A stretch of 64,000 nucleotides of DNA. It comes from Owenia fusiformis (lineage: Eukaryota; Annelida; Polychaeta; Sabellida; Oweniidae). This document shows, piece after piece, positions 32,155-44,100 of this stretch. Both the position numbers and the translations under genes were made by a program. The stretch covers positions 3,660,001-3,724,000 of the forward strand of contig CAIIXF020000009.1 of NCBI GenBank assembly GCA_903813345.2, in the 5' to 3' direction. Every line of letters begins with the position of its first letter. Position 1 is the first letter of the stretch. The notes beneath the pieces were generated by a model. It saw nothing but the letters and a program-made list of their open reading frames with translations, did no database searches and was not told the origin of the DNA.

Positions 32155-35100
32155 ACCGACTAGCCTGACCAACATTTCTCCTAAAATGTTTCCAGGATTT
32201 TTCATATCCGTGGAAACTGTGAATCCAACCATCATCTCCCGGAAAAGGTTGATATCCAAGTTTAGTTCTTCATCCTGAAATAACAAAAAGTATTGTCTCT
32301 TTGTTTGTTCGGTTGTTTATTTGATTTGTAATGGTCCCAAGTCAAAGTAGATAGTGTTATTTCTGTGTCCACATGAAATTTCCAAAACCAAAAGAGTTCA
32401 TTATAAAGTATTGTCATCAATTTCAGAAAGAAGAAGAAATGATAAGGGTAGGCTGCAAACGAGGTCAATTTTAAAAATGCATTATGCCATAGCATTCTCC
32501 TCAGACAATCAATGATGTCATATTGTTATTACTCATATAATATCTTACCTACCATGGATATATCTTGAGAATAACTTTTGGGTATATAATTGGCGAAATA
32601 TCGTAAATAATCAACAGGACAACCAAACTCCAGAATTAAACACAATCGAGTCCTCGGCTATCAAGGGGAATCCCCATTGAGTCACACAAGCGCCTTGAAC
32701 CAGGGAGCCAATCAGGTTCATGATGAACAAATTCAACGACCAATTAAATAGCCGGAGGACTTTCCCATAATATTCAAACTTCAGATTGAATTAATTTCTT
32801 CGAAAATAATTAGATCGGCCTGCACAATCGCAAAATTAACACTAAAAGAGGGGGATTTGGGACTTTGGTAAGAAGATGGGTATATATGTAGTGAAACTCA
32901 ATATGCAAAATGGTCCAGAGGGGTCTTGATTTTGTGCTATCCTATGGGCCTCTTTAAAGCAGAAATGAAATGGTATTTTTAACCTAAAGGAATCAATATA
33001 ATTTTTTGATAAAAGTATTTGGACATGTTTTCTCATCTGTAGTAAAATTATTTCACTCTAACGATCGTTATAGCTGCTTTAAATAAGCAATATTCGAATT
33101 GGTTGTTACGTTATTGGCCCTCACGTGATCTCTCTCTGGTCCCCATGTGACCCGTTTTGGTCCATTAGATCATGACGTCATAATGCCAACATGTTTTGTT
33201 ATTTGTTTACACGAGAATCCTATGGCTGCCGTGTAATATCAGAGGGGGAGAAACACCAGGGTTCAAAAATGACATACGCTTATAATGTAAATCTGTATTG
33301 AGATGACATCGTCGCTGATTGGTCAAAAGTCGACAAACAAATGAAATACGCTTCGAATAATATTATGTTCATTTCTGGCGTGTTAACCAATATCATAGCT
33401 TTTCATTTCACATCAAGATAAAGAAAGGTGTACGGAATATGCCTATATCAATTAGAACATCCCATCGAAGTGTAGTATTTGATAACCAGCCGATGAAAAT
33501 TCGAACGAACGAAGGTGGTACGCAAGAGAGGTAACTATGTCTGTCATCTTTAAACTCTGGGGCTTTCCCTCCTCTTGTTGTATATGACGTTACAAATTAC
33601 ATGGGGGCCAATTTGATTGATCAGTTAGTTTATTTCGTTATCAATGGCCGTTAGCAGTTATCTAACATTTATTTTATGATGGCTATCGCAAGAACTCTAC
33701 GTTTGGCTTACAATGGAGAAAACTGCATTTTTGTAGCTGCAAGTTGAGAAAAGCTATTTCAGTTGTCCTTTAATATGTACCCTTAAAAAATGTTTTATCG
33801 TGTGTGAAATCTGTCGCTATTCTTATATGAGGAAGTGTAAGTACCTTTGTTATATTCGAGAATGTAGCTTCCACTATGTTAAGGGGGATGCCATACATTC
33901 CATTGTAAGCCGCGATAAACTCATCCCTATCTATCCAGCCATCTCCTGCGTAAAATAACAATATTAAATAAATGTTGCCGGAAAGTTTGATACATAGTAT
34001 AAAATTATATTTTCACAAAATCAAGACTCCGTACCACTTGTTAAATAAATATAACTATAATGTGTGTTGAGAACCTGATTTCACCATTTCGAAAAGTATT
34101 GTTTAAACTGTAATGTAAAATTATTTAGCCCATCGAGGATACCATTTATTGTGATGTTTTCTAAAATTCTCCAAAAGTGGATGATTTATTTCAGAAAAGA
34201 CGTTTCCATGGATTTGCTATGGCGATCTACACTTACCATTCGTGTCATAAAGCCAAAAATTTACTTGGAGGAATTCAGAGTACCAAAAAGGTAATTCCCC
34301 ATCAGTATTGTAATTCGTTGCAAAATCTGACCAAAAGCCACACCATTCGGTTATAGTTATCTGTAAATAATAAAGCACAGGGGGGAGTTATACCAAGGTG
34401 TTAATATGAATGAATACGCCATGTGGTTATTGTCTCAAAGACACTATTTGTTGGGTGATCGTACCTCCCTGAGCAGCCCTCTAGAATTTTCTCCAAATAC
34501 AATGCTGATTTAGTTCTATTTAAGACTTTGGAGGTTCTCCACACATGAGACATGAATTCTCTGTTTTCATTCAAATCGTACTAATTTTGTCATTTTAACA
34601 TAATTATATTATGCCGATATACAATTGTTAGGTAATTTGAATACCAAAATGCATTCAATAAAAACTGAATTATGTTAACTTATTTTCATTAACCTGGTCG
34701 TCTTTGTCCGTATCTCCAGCCCTTTTTAGTTCCGCCCAGAAGTTGTTTTTCATGTCCTCGACTCTCTTCCACAATGGACTTCTATGAGCCCAACCCTTAG
34801 AACGTACGACCCCCTATAGAAAGTATGTTTCGGATATAACAACGTGAATATTCGACACCTAAATCTAGTTAATGCTTTAACAAGTTGAAATGCATAGCAT
34901 TTGATGAAATAAAGTCATTGTTTTTGACAATGACTTGGACATTCTAGGAACTGTCATTGCTGTACATTTCGACTTTTCTTAATTCATAACAGAGTCGAAT
35001 ACATTGAAGATGCTATTTCAATGTTTGATATAATAACGTTTCTCAAAATATAGGAAAGTGCAAGTGGAATAATAATGATGATGTTATTTGTGGAACGTTA

Positions 35101-38100
35101 TTTTTAAACAAGAATATGTGCTACATACCTGTAATATATATTCGAAATCCTTCTTTTGAATAACTCCATCTCGACTACAATCTAGAAATGAACAATGAAG
35201 TTATAACTACCATGCACTACATTCAATGCAATTCTGGCTACAGGCCCTTGTCACCCTTCCTTGCATTGCAAACATCCTTACAATAAAGTAAATCTGCTTG
35301 TGAAATATAGAAAAGGGAGCTAAGACACTTGAAACAAGACTAGCCCAATGTCCAAGTAATGAATGAGTTGGTAAATTAAAAAGTCATGGCAATTATTTCA
35401 ATAGCATAATTCTATAAATCGAAGTTATTACTGTGGAAAGCATTTCACTTATTTTAAATAATACGAGAAAAATAATATTTATAAAAGAAGGAAAGGTAAG
35501 TCAATAATAAGTTAACATGCAAACCTCTTGTATCTCACAAAATACGAGAATTAGCGAGATTACAAATATTATAAAGAAATTGCACTATTATAAAAGGATG
35601 ATACTCACCAAACCACGTGTAAAACTGATGCCTCATTTTAGACATCCAAAAGGGATCATCTTTCATGTTCTTCGCCATCCTGAAAAATGAAGCATTCGTA
35701 TACATTTTACAGCTGTGTTTAGTTACCCAAATATTAAATCGCTATTTTCATATTTTTGGTCAACAAATGGTACTAAACGTATTTTTATAATATTGGGTGC
35801 TTCACAAAAACCAGCTCTTAATTGTAACATTTACATTATATTAAATTAACTTTGAATTAATCCATTAATTACCTTTCTAAACGGCCATTGACCATCATTT
35901 CTCCTAAAATATTTCCCGGGTGTCCCATATCCTTAGAAACTGTGAACCCCAGCATCATCTCTTGGAACATATCCAGATTAATTTCTGATTCTCCATCCCG
36001 GAAAGATATTGTATTTGACACGTTATACCTATCCTGAGTATGAATATGTTTAGATTAAATGCGTTTGATCATCGTATACAAATGCATTTATATTTACCTT
36101 TACATGATCGTTTAGAGAATTTATCGACTCTATATTTCAATTTTTTATATAATTATATTGTAATTAGAGTATAAGTGAATAAAATGAAACTTTAAAATGG
36201 GCTCCCTATGTCTAGGCCATGGACCACGGACTTTGGATATTCATCGGCGGTTTCATTTATTTTCATGAACAATACTTTTCTCGAGCTGTATGTTTGACTT
36301 AGAAAGAATGAGTACTTACAGAGGTAATCTTCTTGTATGCAGTTTTTACTATCTCCAGGGGAAGTTTGTGTGTTTCACAGTAATATGAAACAAAATCGCT
36401 AGCATCTATCAGTTCATCACCTGTATAATTCAAATTATGGTTTGACATAGTATTATATATATATATACTATAGAATTAATGAGAAGTATACAGCAGTGAT
36501 CGACATTTTGTATTAAGGTTTGTCCAGACACTTAAAACACAGCATGGGGACAGTCAGGTCAGAGGCAGGCGAGGGTCGCCTTGTAACTCCTTGGTCACAT
36601 TTGCTCCGATTCATCAGCCGGCTCCCTGCCGATTGAGTATTTTGTTCAAAATTGTATACAGCTTGACCAGAATACTCAACTGCCTGGGTGCCGGCCGATG
36701 AATGAGAGCAAATGTGACCCAGGCATTAGTAATGTTTAGATTCACTGAGGGATATATAATGTCGACCTCAACAAGGATCTCACAAAATAAATCAATTTTA
36801 CTATCATCTAACAACACTGTGAAACAATTTATTAATTTTCGTCGAGATATCTCAATTTTCACCAGAGTGTAATTTTCGTGCGGGTTAAAACCAGATTTAA
36901 AGGGGAGCACCACCATGGTCACATGATCAGTCGTGTGGAGGTAAGCTCCCAGTTGAAATAAAAGCACTGTCCTCCTTTGGTTTATGTGAAAAGTAGCTAA
37001 TACCCTCATGTATTGGTCAGTTTGTGTGTCACACGACTAATCCACACCATATGCTTCGTTCAACATATTTTATGCTATTAAAGGTCCGGTCACACCGCCT
37101 AAACGTTGCTGGAGCGTTCCTTGAACGTTGAAAAATATATAAACAGTACTGAAAGTTGCCATGTGTGAATACCGTTCCGGGTAGCAGGGTCCCTATATTT
37201 AAAAAAAATATATATATCAAGAAAACTACATAAAATATATCATTTCACCATGAAATTAATACACAAAGTAGTTAGGTTGTTGGTCTTTATTATTGGAATA
37301 ATAGTAATTTTATCAAAAACCAACAAAATTAGAGCAGGGCGTCCAAGGGCGCAAGTTTACTGTCTCTACGAACTCATGCCAAATTCTAAGAAAATTGGGG
37401 ATGAGGCCAGCGGGGAACATGGGGTAAAACGGCCATAGGGGCAAAACGGCCACCCTTTAATTTTTTTAGCGAGATGTTTTTTTGCTACCTTGTTGTCATG
37501 TGAGATTAGTTGGTCACGTGATCTATCTTTTGGGCGCCATTTTTGAAGGTGAGCAGACGATTTCCTCATTTTGTAGCATCTTATAGATCTACCCCCTTTT
37601 TTACATTTGATGCTAAGGAATTATGACTCATTACTGCCATGAATACCGCAAACATCTTTAAGTCAATACTTTTCATGATTAATAGATATGTTGATCTATT
37701 AAACAAAACAAAAAATACACTCGTATTTCCAAATGAACGCTCGTGGTTGCCTATCAAAGTTGTCACGTGGTCTGGGTGGCCGTTTTACCCCGTTTTGACT
37801 TTTTTCGTATTTTAATATTCGGAATGATTGTTTCAGACCATGGTAAGGCAGTACGAAAGAAGTACCACGAGGGGGAGAAACTCCTCCAGAGTGCCCTAAC
37901 AGCCATTTGAAGAGGCATGTCGGTAGCAATGTCTTCCAAGTCTTATGGAATACCCAGAAGTACACTGAGGAGGTGCGATTTACCCTAAGTTATTCACCAG
38001 TCTAAAAATTAAATCAAGCCTAAAATATGTAATGAATTATCCAATTTATACAAGTGAGTACCTATGTATATACACTTTAAAAAACAGTATATCTTATTTT

Positions 38101-41100
38101 AAACCAATTACTTAATTCTATTCTGGAGGCGTTCAAAAAAGGGTTCCTTACTATGGCCGTTTTGCGCCATGTTCCCCTATTAGGAATAAATTAAATGTTA
38201 CTTTGGAAATTGTATCTTTTTTAATGAAAATCTTACAATAAATAAGATGATATGATCATTTTCAATAGATTAAAATATGAAGTTCAACATCATAATGTTA
38301 TAGAATGTAGCTCATACAAAGACATGTCTATAGTCAATGATTAATTTTGGAAACTGAGATAAAAGAACCTGAATGAGAAACGGGATTTAAAATACGCTGT
38401 CAGGTTTTTATTATGTATAGCTGTAGAGGCCCCCCAGTGTCCTGTAGATCGACCAATGTCCTGGCGGATGCCGTGCGGCCATCGGCCGATAGTCTTGCGA
38501 TACCCGTGCGATATCCTTCTGATTTAGTTGTTTGCGGGCGCCGTACGATGCCTGTACTATGTGACCATACTCACGTCGAAATCAGGACATCGGGAAAAAG
38601 TCACCGGCGCCCGGTCGATTTAGAAATCGGCCGATGACTACTCATCGGCCGGCGCCCGCCCGTATATGTGACCTAGGCATCAGGTATCGGCAAATAAAAC
38701 AACAAAGTAATACCTGGGTCACATATGCTCCGATCCGTCAGCCGGCGCCCGACCGATTGAGTGTTTTGTTCAATATTGTATTCAATTTTGAACAAAATAC
38801 TCAATCGGCCGCGCGCCGTAGTAAATATTAGAGCAATTGTGACCAAGGCATAAGTCTCATTTATATTCATTACAAAAAAGTCAGTCTCACCATTCTTATC
38901 CATTATGAAAAAAGTCACTGCCATGAATTCTTTGTACCAAAAAGGTGTGTAGTTTTGCTTGTTGTATTGGACGGCAAAATTATCCCAGAAAATGCACCAT
39001 TCACTCAGATTTATCTAAAAAATATAATAACACAAAGGGTTACATCTAAAAGCACAAAGCAAAGTAACAAATGCATTTAAGGACATTTAAACACAATACG
39101 TGATAAAACTACAGGTATATTTAAATCACATTCAGTCTCAATTCATTGACAATATCCTATGAGAATGACATCTGGAAATCTAGATATTCGAGAGATGTTG
39201 GCCATTTTGAATAAAACAACAATATCCGCATAATTTTTATCTTAATTTTATCTGAAACCTCTTAACCATACAAATATATACTAATATGACACCTTACGCC
39301 ATAACACAATACATTGAGTCTCGGGCTTAAATTGTTTTCAAACATTTAAAAAAAATTCAAAATCATCTTACAGATACGAAATCAATAAATGAACATATTT
39401 TCAATGAAATCTTTTGCAAGAGTCAAGCTGGCGAAATATCAATTTCAATCCATAGAGTCTAGTCATTACCACGACAACCGTTTGATGGAATGTTACGTGA
39501 AATAGTGTGATATGATTGGATGAAATTGGACACACCTTGGCTAACTATGTGTGAATTTAGAATTTGAATCGCGAGGTGTGGTATTTTCAAAAAAAAGTCA
39601 AAAAATAAAACAAGAAACGTCGTGTACAAAATGTCCCCAGCAATGGGTGATCCCGTCAAATGGCTATCCCAAAAATGAGTAGACAAGACTTAAGCAACAC
39701 AATATGAGGACGGGAAATCCAAAATGGCCACCTTAAATGTTATCAAGAATGCCATGACACTAATCAGTTCTAGATTTTCATACTAAGAATCATTCCTGAA
39801 AATTTGAAATTGATCTACCGAACGGTTCGACCGAAAACGCGTGGACAAGACTTTACTGACAAGATTTTAGGACGGAAAATTCAAAATGGCTGCCTTGACA
39901 TTTACCCAGAATGCCAAAAAACTTACTTTTAGTTTTAAAAATTAGTCATATCTAGATTTTCATACTAAGAACCACCCCTGAGAATTTGAAATTGATCCGT
40001 CAAACAGTTAACCAGAAAACGTGTAAACAATACATGTGCTTTACAGACAAGATTTTTGGATGGAAAATCCAAAAATGGCCGTCTTGACATTTACCCAGAA
40101 TGTCAAAAAACTTAGTTTTAGTTTTTAAAATTAGTCAGTTCTAGATTTTCATACTAAAAACCACCCATGAGAATTTGAAATTGATCCGTCAAACAGTTAA
40201 CCAGAAAACGAGTAAACAAGACTTTACAGACAAGATTTTAGAATGGAAAATCCAAAAATGGCCGCCTTGACATTTACCCAGAATGTCAAAAACTAATCAG
40301 TTCTAGATTTTCATACTAAGAATCATCCCTGAAAATTTGAAAATGATCTACCAAACGGTTCACCTGAAAACGCGTCGACAAGACTTTACTGACAAGATTT
40401 TAGAACGGAAAATACAAAATGGCTGCCTTGACATTTACCCAGATAGCCAAAAAAACTAATGAGATCTAGATTTTCATACTAAGAATCATCACCTGGAAAT
40501 GCATAGACAAGACTTCACAGACAAGATTTTAGGACGGAAAAAGTGATAATGAGTTTTTGCTGATTTCTTTTTACAAAATTATCACAAATAACCACCATTA
40601 ACAATAACAAAGAATTTTACAACAAAGTACACCTGAAATTATTTATAAAGCTACTAAATAGTTCAAGTATGAAAACTCAAAAACACCATTCAATATGATA
40701 CAAAGTATAACCGCACGCTAACTTTTCTTAAGACATTAAAAATGGCTGCCATGACTGAGCTTACAGGTCCAAAACCTAATCAGATCTAGAATGAAGTGAG
40801 CTGAACAAGATATTAAAGTTTTAAAAGCAACCGTGCAGCCGTTTTTCTTTAATTTTGCAGACAAGGATTTTAGCATTTGACTTCAAAATGGCCGATAGGA
40901 AGTAGGTATCGAGTTAAAATTTTTCAACCATATCTTTATGCACTCATAAGTTATCCCTGAAAATTTGAAGGTGAAATCTTTAGCGGTTTTGGAGAAAACA
41001 GCCGGTAGTACGGACGGACAGACAGACAAACGGACGGACGGACGGACGGACGAACGGACGCACCTAGGCCGACAATATAGCCCCACACTATGTGGTGGTG

Positions 41101-44100
41101 ACATAAAAAGTGGTCGAGGTTCGAATCTTTTGGGCTGTTGATTATGAATTTATACTTATTTTCAATTTTAGAAAACTACGACATTTTGACATTTTCATTG
41201 TTGGAAAATATCGTGTTGTGTCGTCCCCAGGGAGCCAATCCTCCTTGTTCTGAAAGCTCTTATAATAGTTATTCAAATAAATATGAGGACCTTTCAAAAG
41301 TATAGATGAATTGTATTCATTATTTGCTTTCTTATAAAATACATCTATGCGTATGGAAACAAAAAAAATGACTTGGCTTCAAAATGTACACTTTCTGAAG
41401 AGCCATTTAGAAACTGGATGAAAATTAATTGGCCAGACGTTAAAATGACCTGCCTCCCCGCAGTTTATCTATTCGCTATAGGTTATGCAAACTTAAAGGA
41501 TGTGAACATTTTAACAATTTTCATGAATCTGAACTTAAATTATGGATGCAGCATAATAAGCATAAAAATAATATAAATAACATTACATGGAATGGTCACC
41601 CTTTGGTTTTTTATAATTGGATAAAGAGAGGACATGAATGATATTGTCAAAAATGGTAGACTTTGTATGAGGAATTGATATGTGAAATTGGAAAAACCGG
41701 TCAAACTAAACTTCAATATAATATGCTGAAAGCTTGCATAAAACAGAATTTGTATGAATTAAACAACACTGATCAAACATTTTATTTTAACAATATTAAT
41801 ATTAAAAATGTATCATCACAAAACATCAGAGAGTCACTTGTTCAAAAAAGAATGTGCAAAATTAAATATAATGGCATAGACATATCTGAAGGAATATGGA
41901 AATCCATTTTTCATTGTACAAAAGAAGCATCATTGTTAGTTATACAATGGAAGATTTTGCATAACATATACCCTAATGGTACTTATCTCAAAAAATGTAA
42001 AATAGAAAATAGTGATTTATGCAAACAATGCATTGCAAGAAATGATAGCTTACATTTTTTTAGTTACTTGTCCTTCTATAAGTATTTTATGGCAAGGTAG
42101 CCAGTTAAACGATAAGGAAAAGTTAGGTCTGACTGAAACGATGCCAGATTTATTTTACAAAACGCTCATTATTAAGAAAACTTTTCATGATTTTAAATAT
42201 AAGAACTGTGAAGGAAATGTATTATCTTTATACGAGGGCGAAAAAGCTCTCAGATTGTAAATATTTTGTAATGTATATGTAAATATGTTATTTGGAATAA
42301 AAAAGGTTATGCTAGCCTTGGCCTTAAACCCAGACTTAGACCAAGACAAGCAACAATTTACCTGTTTGATGTGTTTCACAAGAGTGACTTTGATAGAAAG
42401 CCAATGAAGATAATACATTTAATAATTGTCTTAGCTTGAAACTTATGAAAGCTTGGGTTTTTACGTACCGACTTATTTTGATCCTCATCTGCGAGAAGCC
42501 ATAATATGGTCAACATATTCAGTTTCATGTAAGATGCTCTATCATACATTGGGTGGTCGGGTGACAACCCCTTTGCCTCTACCATATTCTGAAATATTTT
42601 TTTCGAATTAAGGATTTAAGCCCTGGATTCAGTGCATTGCGTATTGAATCATTTCATTGAAGTAGTTGTTTCCAAAATCTTTGCATGACCTCGCAGCAGG
42701 AATGTAAAGTTTAGGAAACAACGCCAGGGTTGAATGAAGCAGCCACAATGCATTAAGTATTTGGCTTAAATTCTTTTCAAACACAATTACATTGCAAAAT
42801 ATTTTTACTAGATCAGCTAAAAGTCACTATAATAATTTAACAAATAATATCAATTTCAATATGTAGAGTCAAGTTAAATACTTCATTTGTCATTTGATTC
42901 CCCATGGGTTCAGATGACCTCCTGGAACTCTAATTGCCTGATCCCATATGGAGTCTCATTGGCATCAAGCCATGCTAACGCAATCTAAAATCAGCTCGGG
43001 GTATATTTTATCTTATATTTTCAGACTGATTTTTTATCTCTTCTTTGAAATACAGGATATGGTCTTTTTAGTCTTCGGATGAACTTTAGATCCTTTTTGG
43101 CCTTTTTGGTATTTTACACACTGATATTTTGACTAGGATTCGTAACCATGTAGCATTACATCACAAAATGATAATTACTCATTTGAAGAGTCCTCCACAC
43201 GAGCGTCTCATATTGCCTATTGTTAGGGGAAAATATGCTTTTGGAGACAAAGGGGATTAGTACAGACACTAACAACAATTAAAAATATACGTACATCGAA
43301 AAACTTGTTGAAGTCCTCTTGTTCAATTGATCCGTTGCCATCCAAATCTGAAAAACATTATAATTACTTTATTTTTACATAAATTCCATATATCAACTGA
43401 CGAGGCCATCTCCCCTTTAAACCCATGGGCGTAGCAAGGGATATGGCATTGAACTTTGGCTATTGCTTCACCAAAATAAAATAATAAATAGCGTTTCATG
43501 CTTGCATGTCAATTAAATTACTGAAATGACGTGATACTAAAGAGTTCAAGCTTGTAATGTTTTTCACAACGTAAGGTCCCTGAACGCAAAGTAATGCGTC
43601 GAGTCTCAGAGTTTCGTGTTAAGAACGGAAAATACCACGTTCGGAGTCAACGGGAATCATACTCGCGTTTGTTGATTACTATGCTGGTAATTTTGACTTC
43701 GATACACACGACAGTAGAATTATTTCTGAAGAAGATGACGTATAAGTCGCGCACGTTTTGGCTCCAAACATCTTACTAAACGAGCTTATAAGAAATGTGT
43801 ATTGGAAAACCAACTATAGAACTACCAATGACACATTACATTCTACGGTGTAGTGTAAGTAAATACTGAAGCCGAATGGTTATTCAAGCGAGAAAGCTCT
43901 ATGCATTTGCATATCGGCGATTGATACGTATACGTTGTCGTCTCGATATCATATACAAGCTTAAACTCTCTACTTATACTACCATTAGAAATAAGTTCTT
44001 ATGTATTATTTTTAGGTCTTTCCGTTTATTAAACAATTTGTAATTGTCTGTGTTTAGCGAATGAATTAAGTGAAATTATATGTATTGTTAAAGAAATGTA

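Larger units (their letters stand above)
39690..41106. mobile_element. Pearl-like / Helitron-type non-autonomous element in gene 2 intron 3
   Basis: Core repeats of 160-190 bp are followed by an ACGG-type microsatellite (41010-41060) and an end with a CCACACTATGTGG hairpin and GTGGTGACATA. This order (core repeats, unique stretch, ACGG microsatellite, hairpin end) is that of pearl elements described in bivalves. The exact 5' end is not placed. The minus-strand frame over the microsatellite is an artefact. Confidence 0.55.

Noticed and set aside
35985-36000. Downstream AGs (GATGGAG, AATCAG) as acceptors for exon 6 of gene 2
   Set aside because: Both would shift the frame relative to exon 5; only the upstream CAG keeps it.
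36614-37009. 131-codon minus-strand open frame, conserved at 61650-62045 with two substitutions
   Set aside because: It lies in intron 4, overlaps a MITE and has no domain. The conservation equals that of the surrounding non-coding DNA in a recent duplication.
38413-38637. 74-codon GC-rich open frame
   Set aside because: Consists of palindromic CATCGGCCG-type repeats next to a MITE; no protein similarity recognised.
40883-41104. Minus-strand frame with R-P-S-V-R-L-S-V repeats
   Set aside because: Translation of the ACGG microsatellite of a mobile element.
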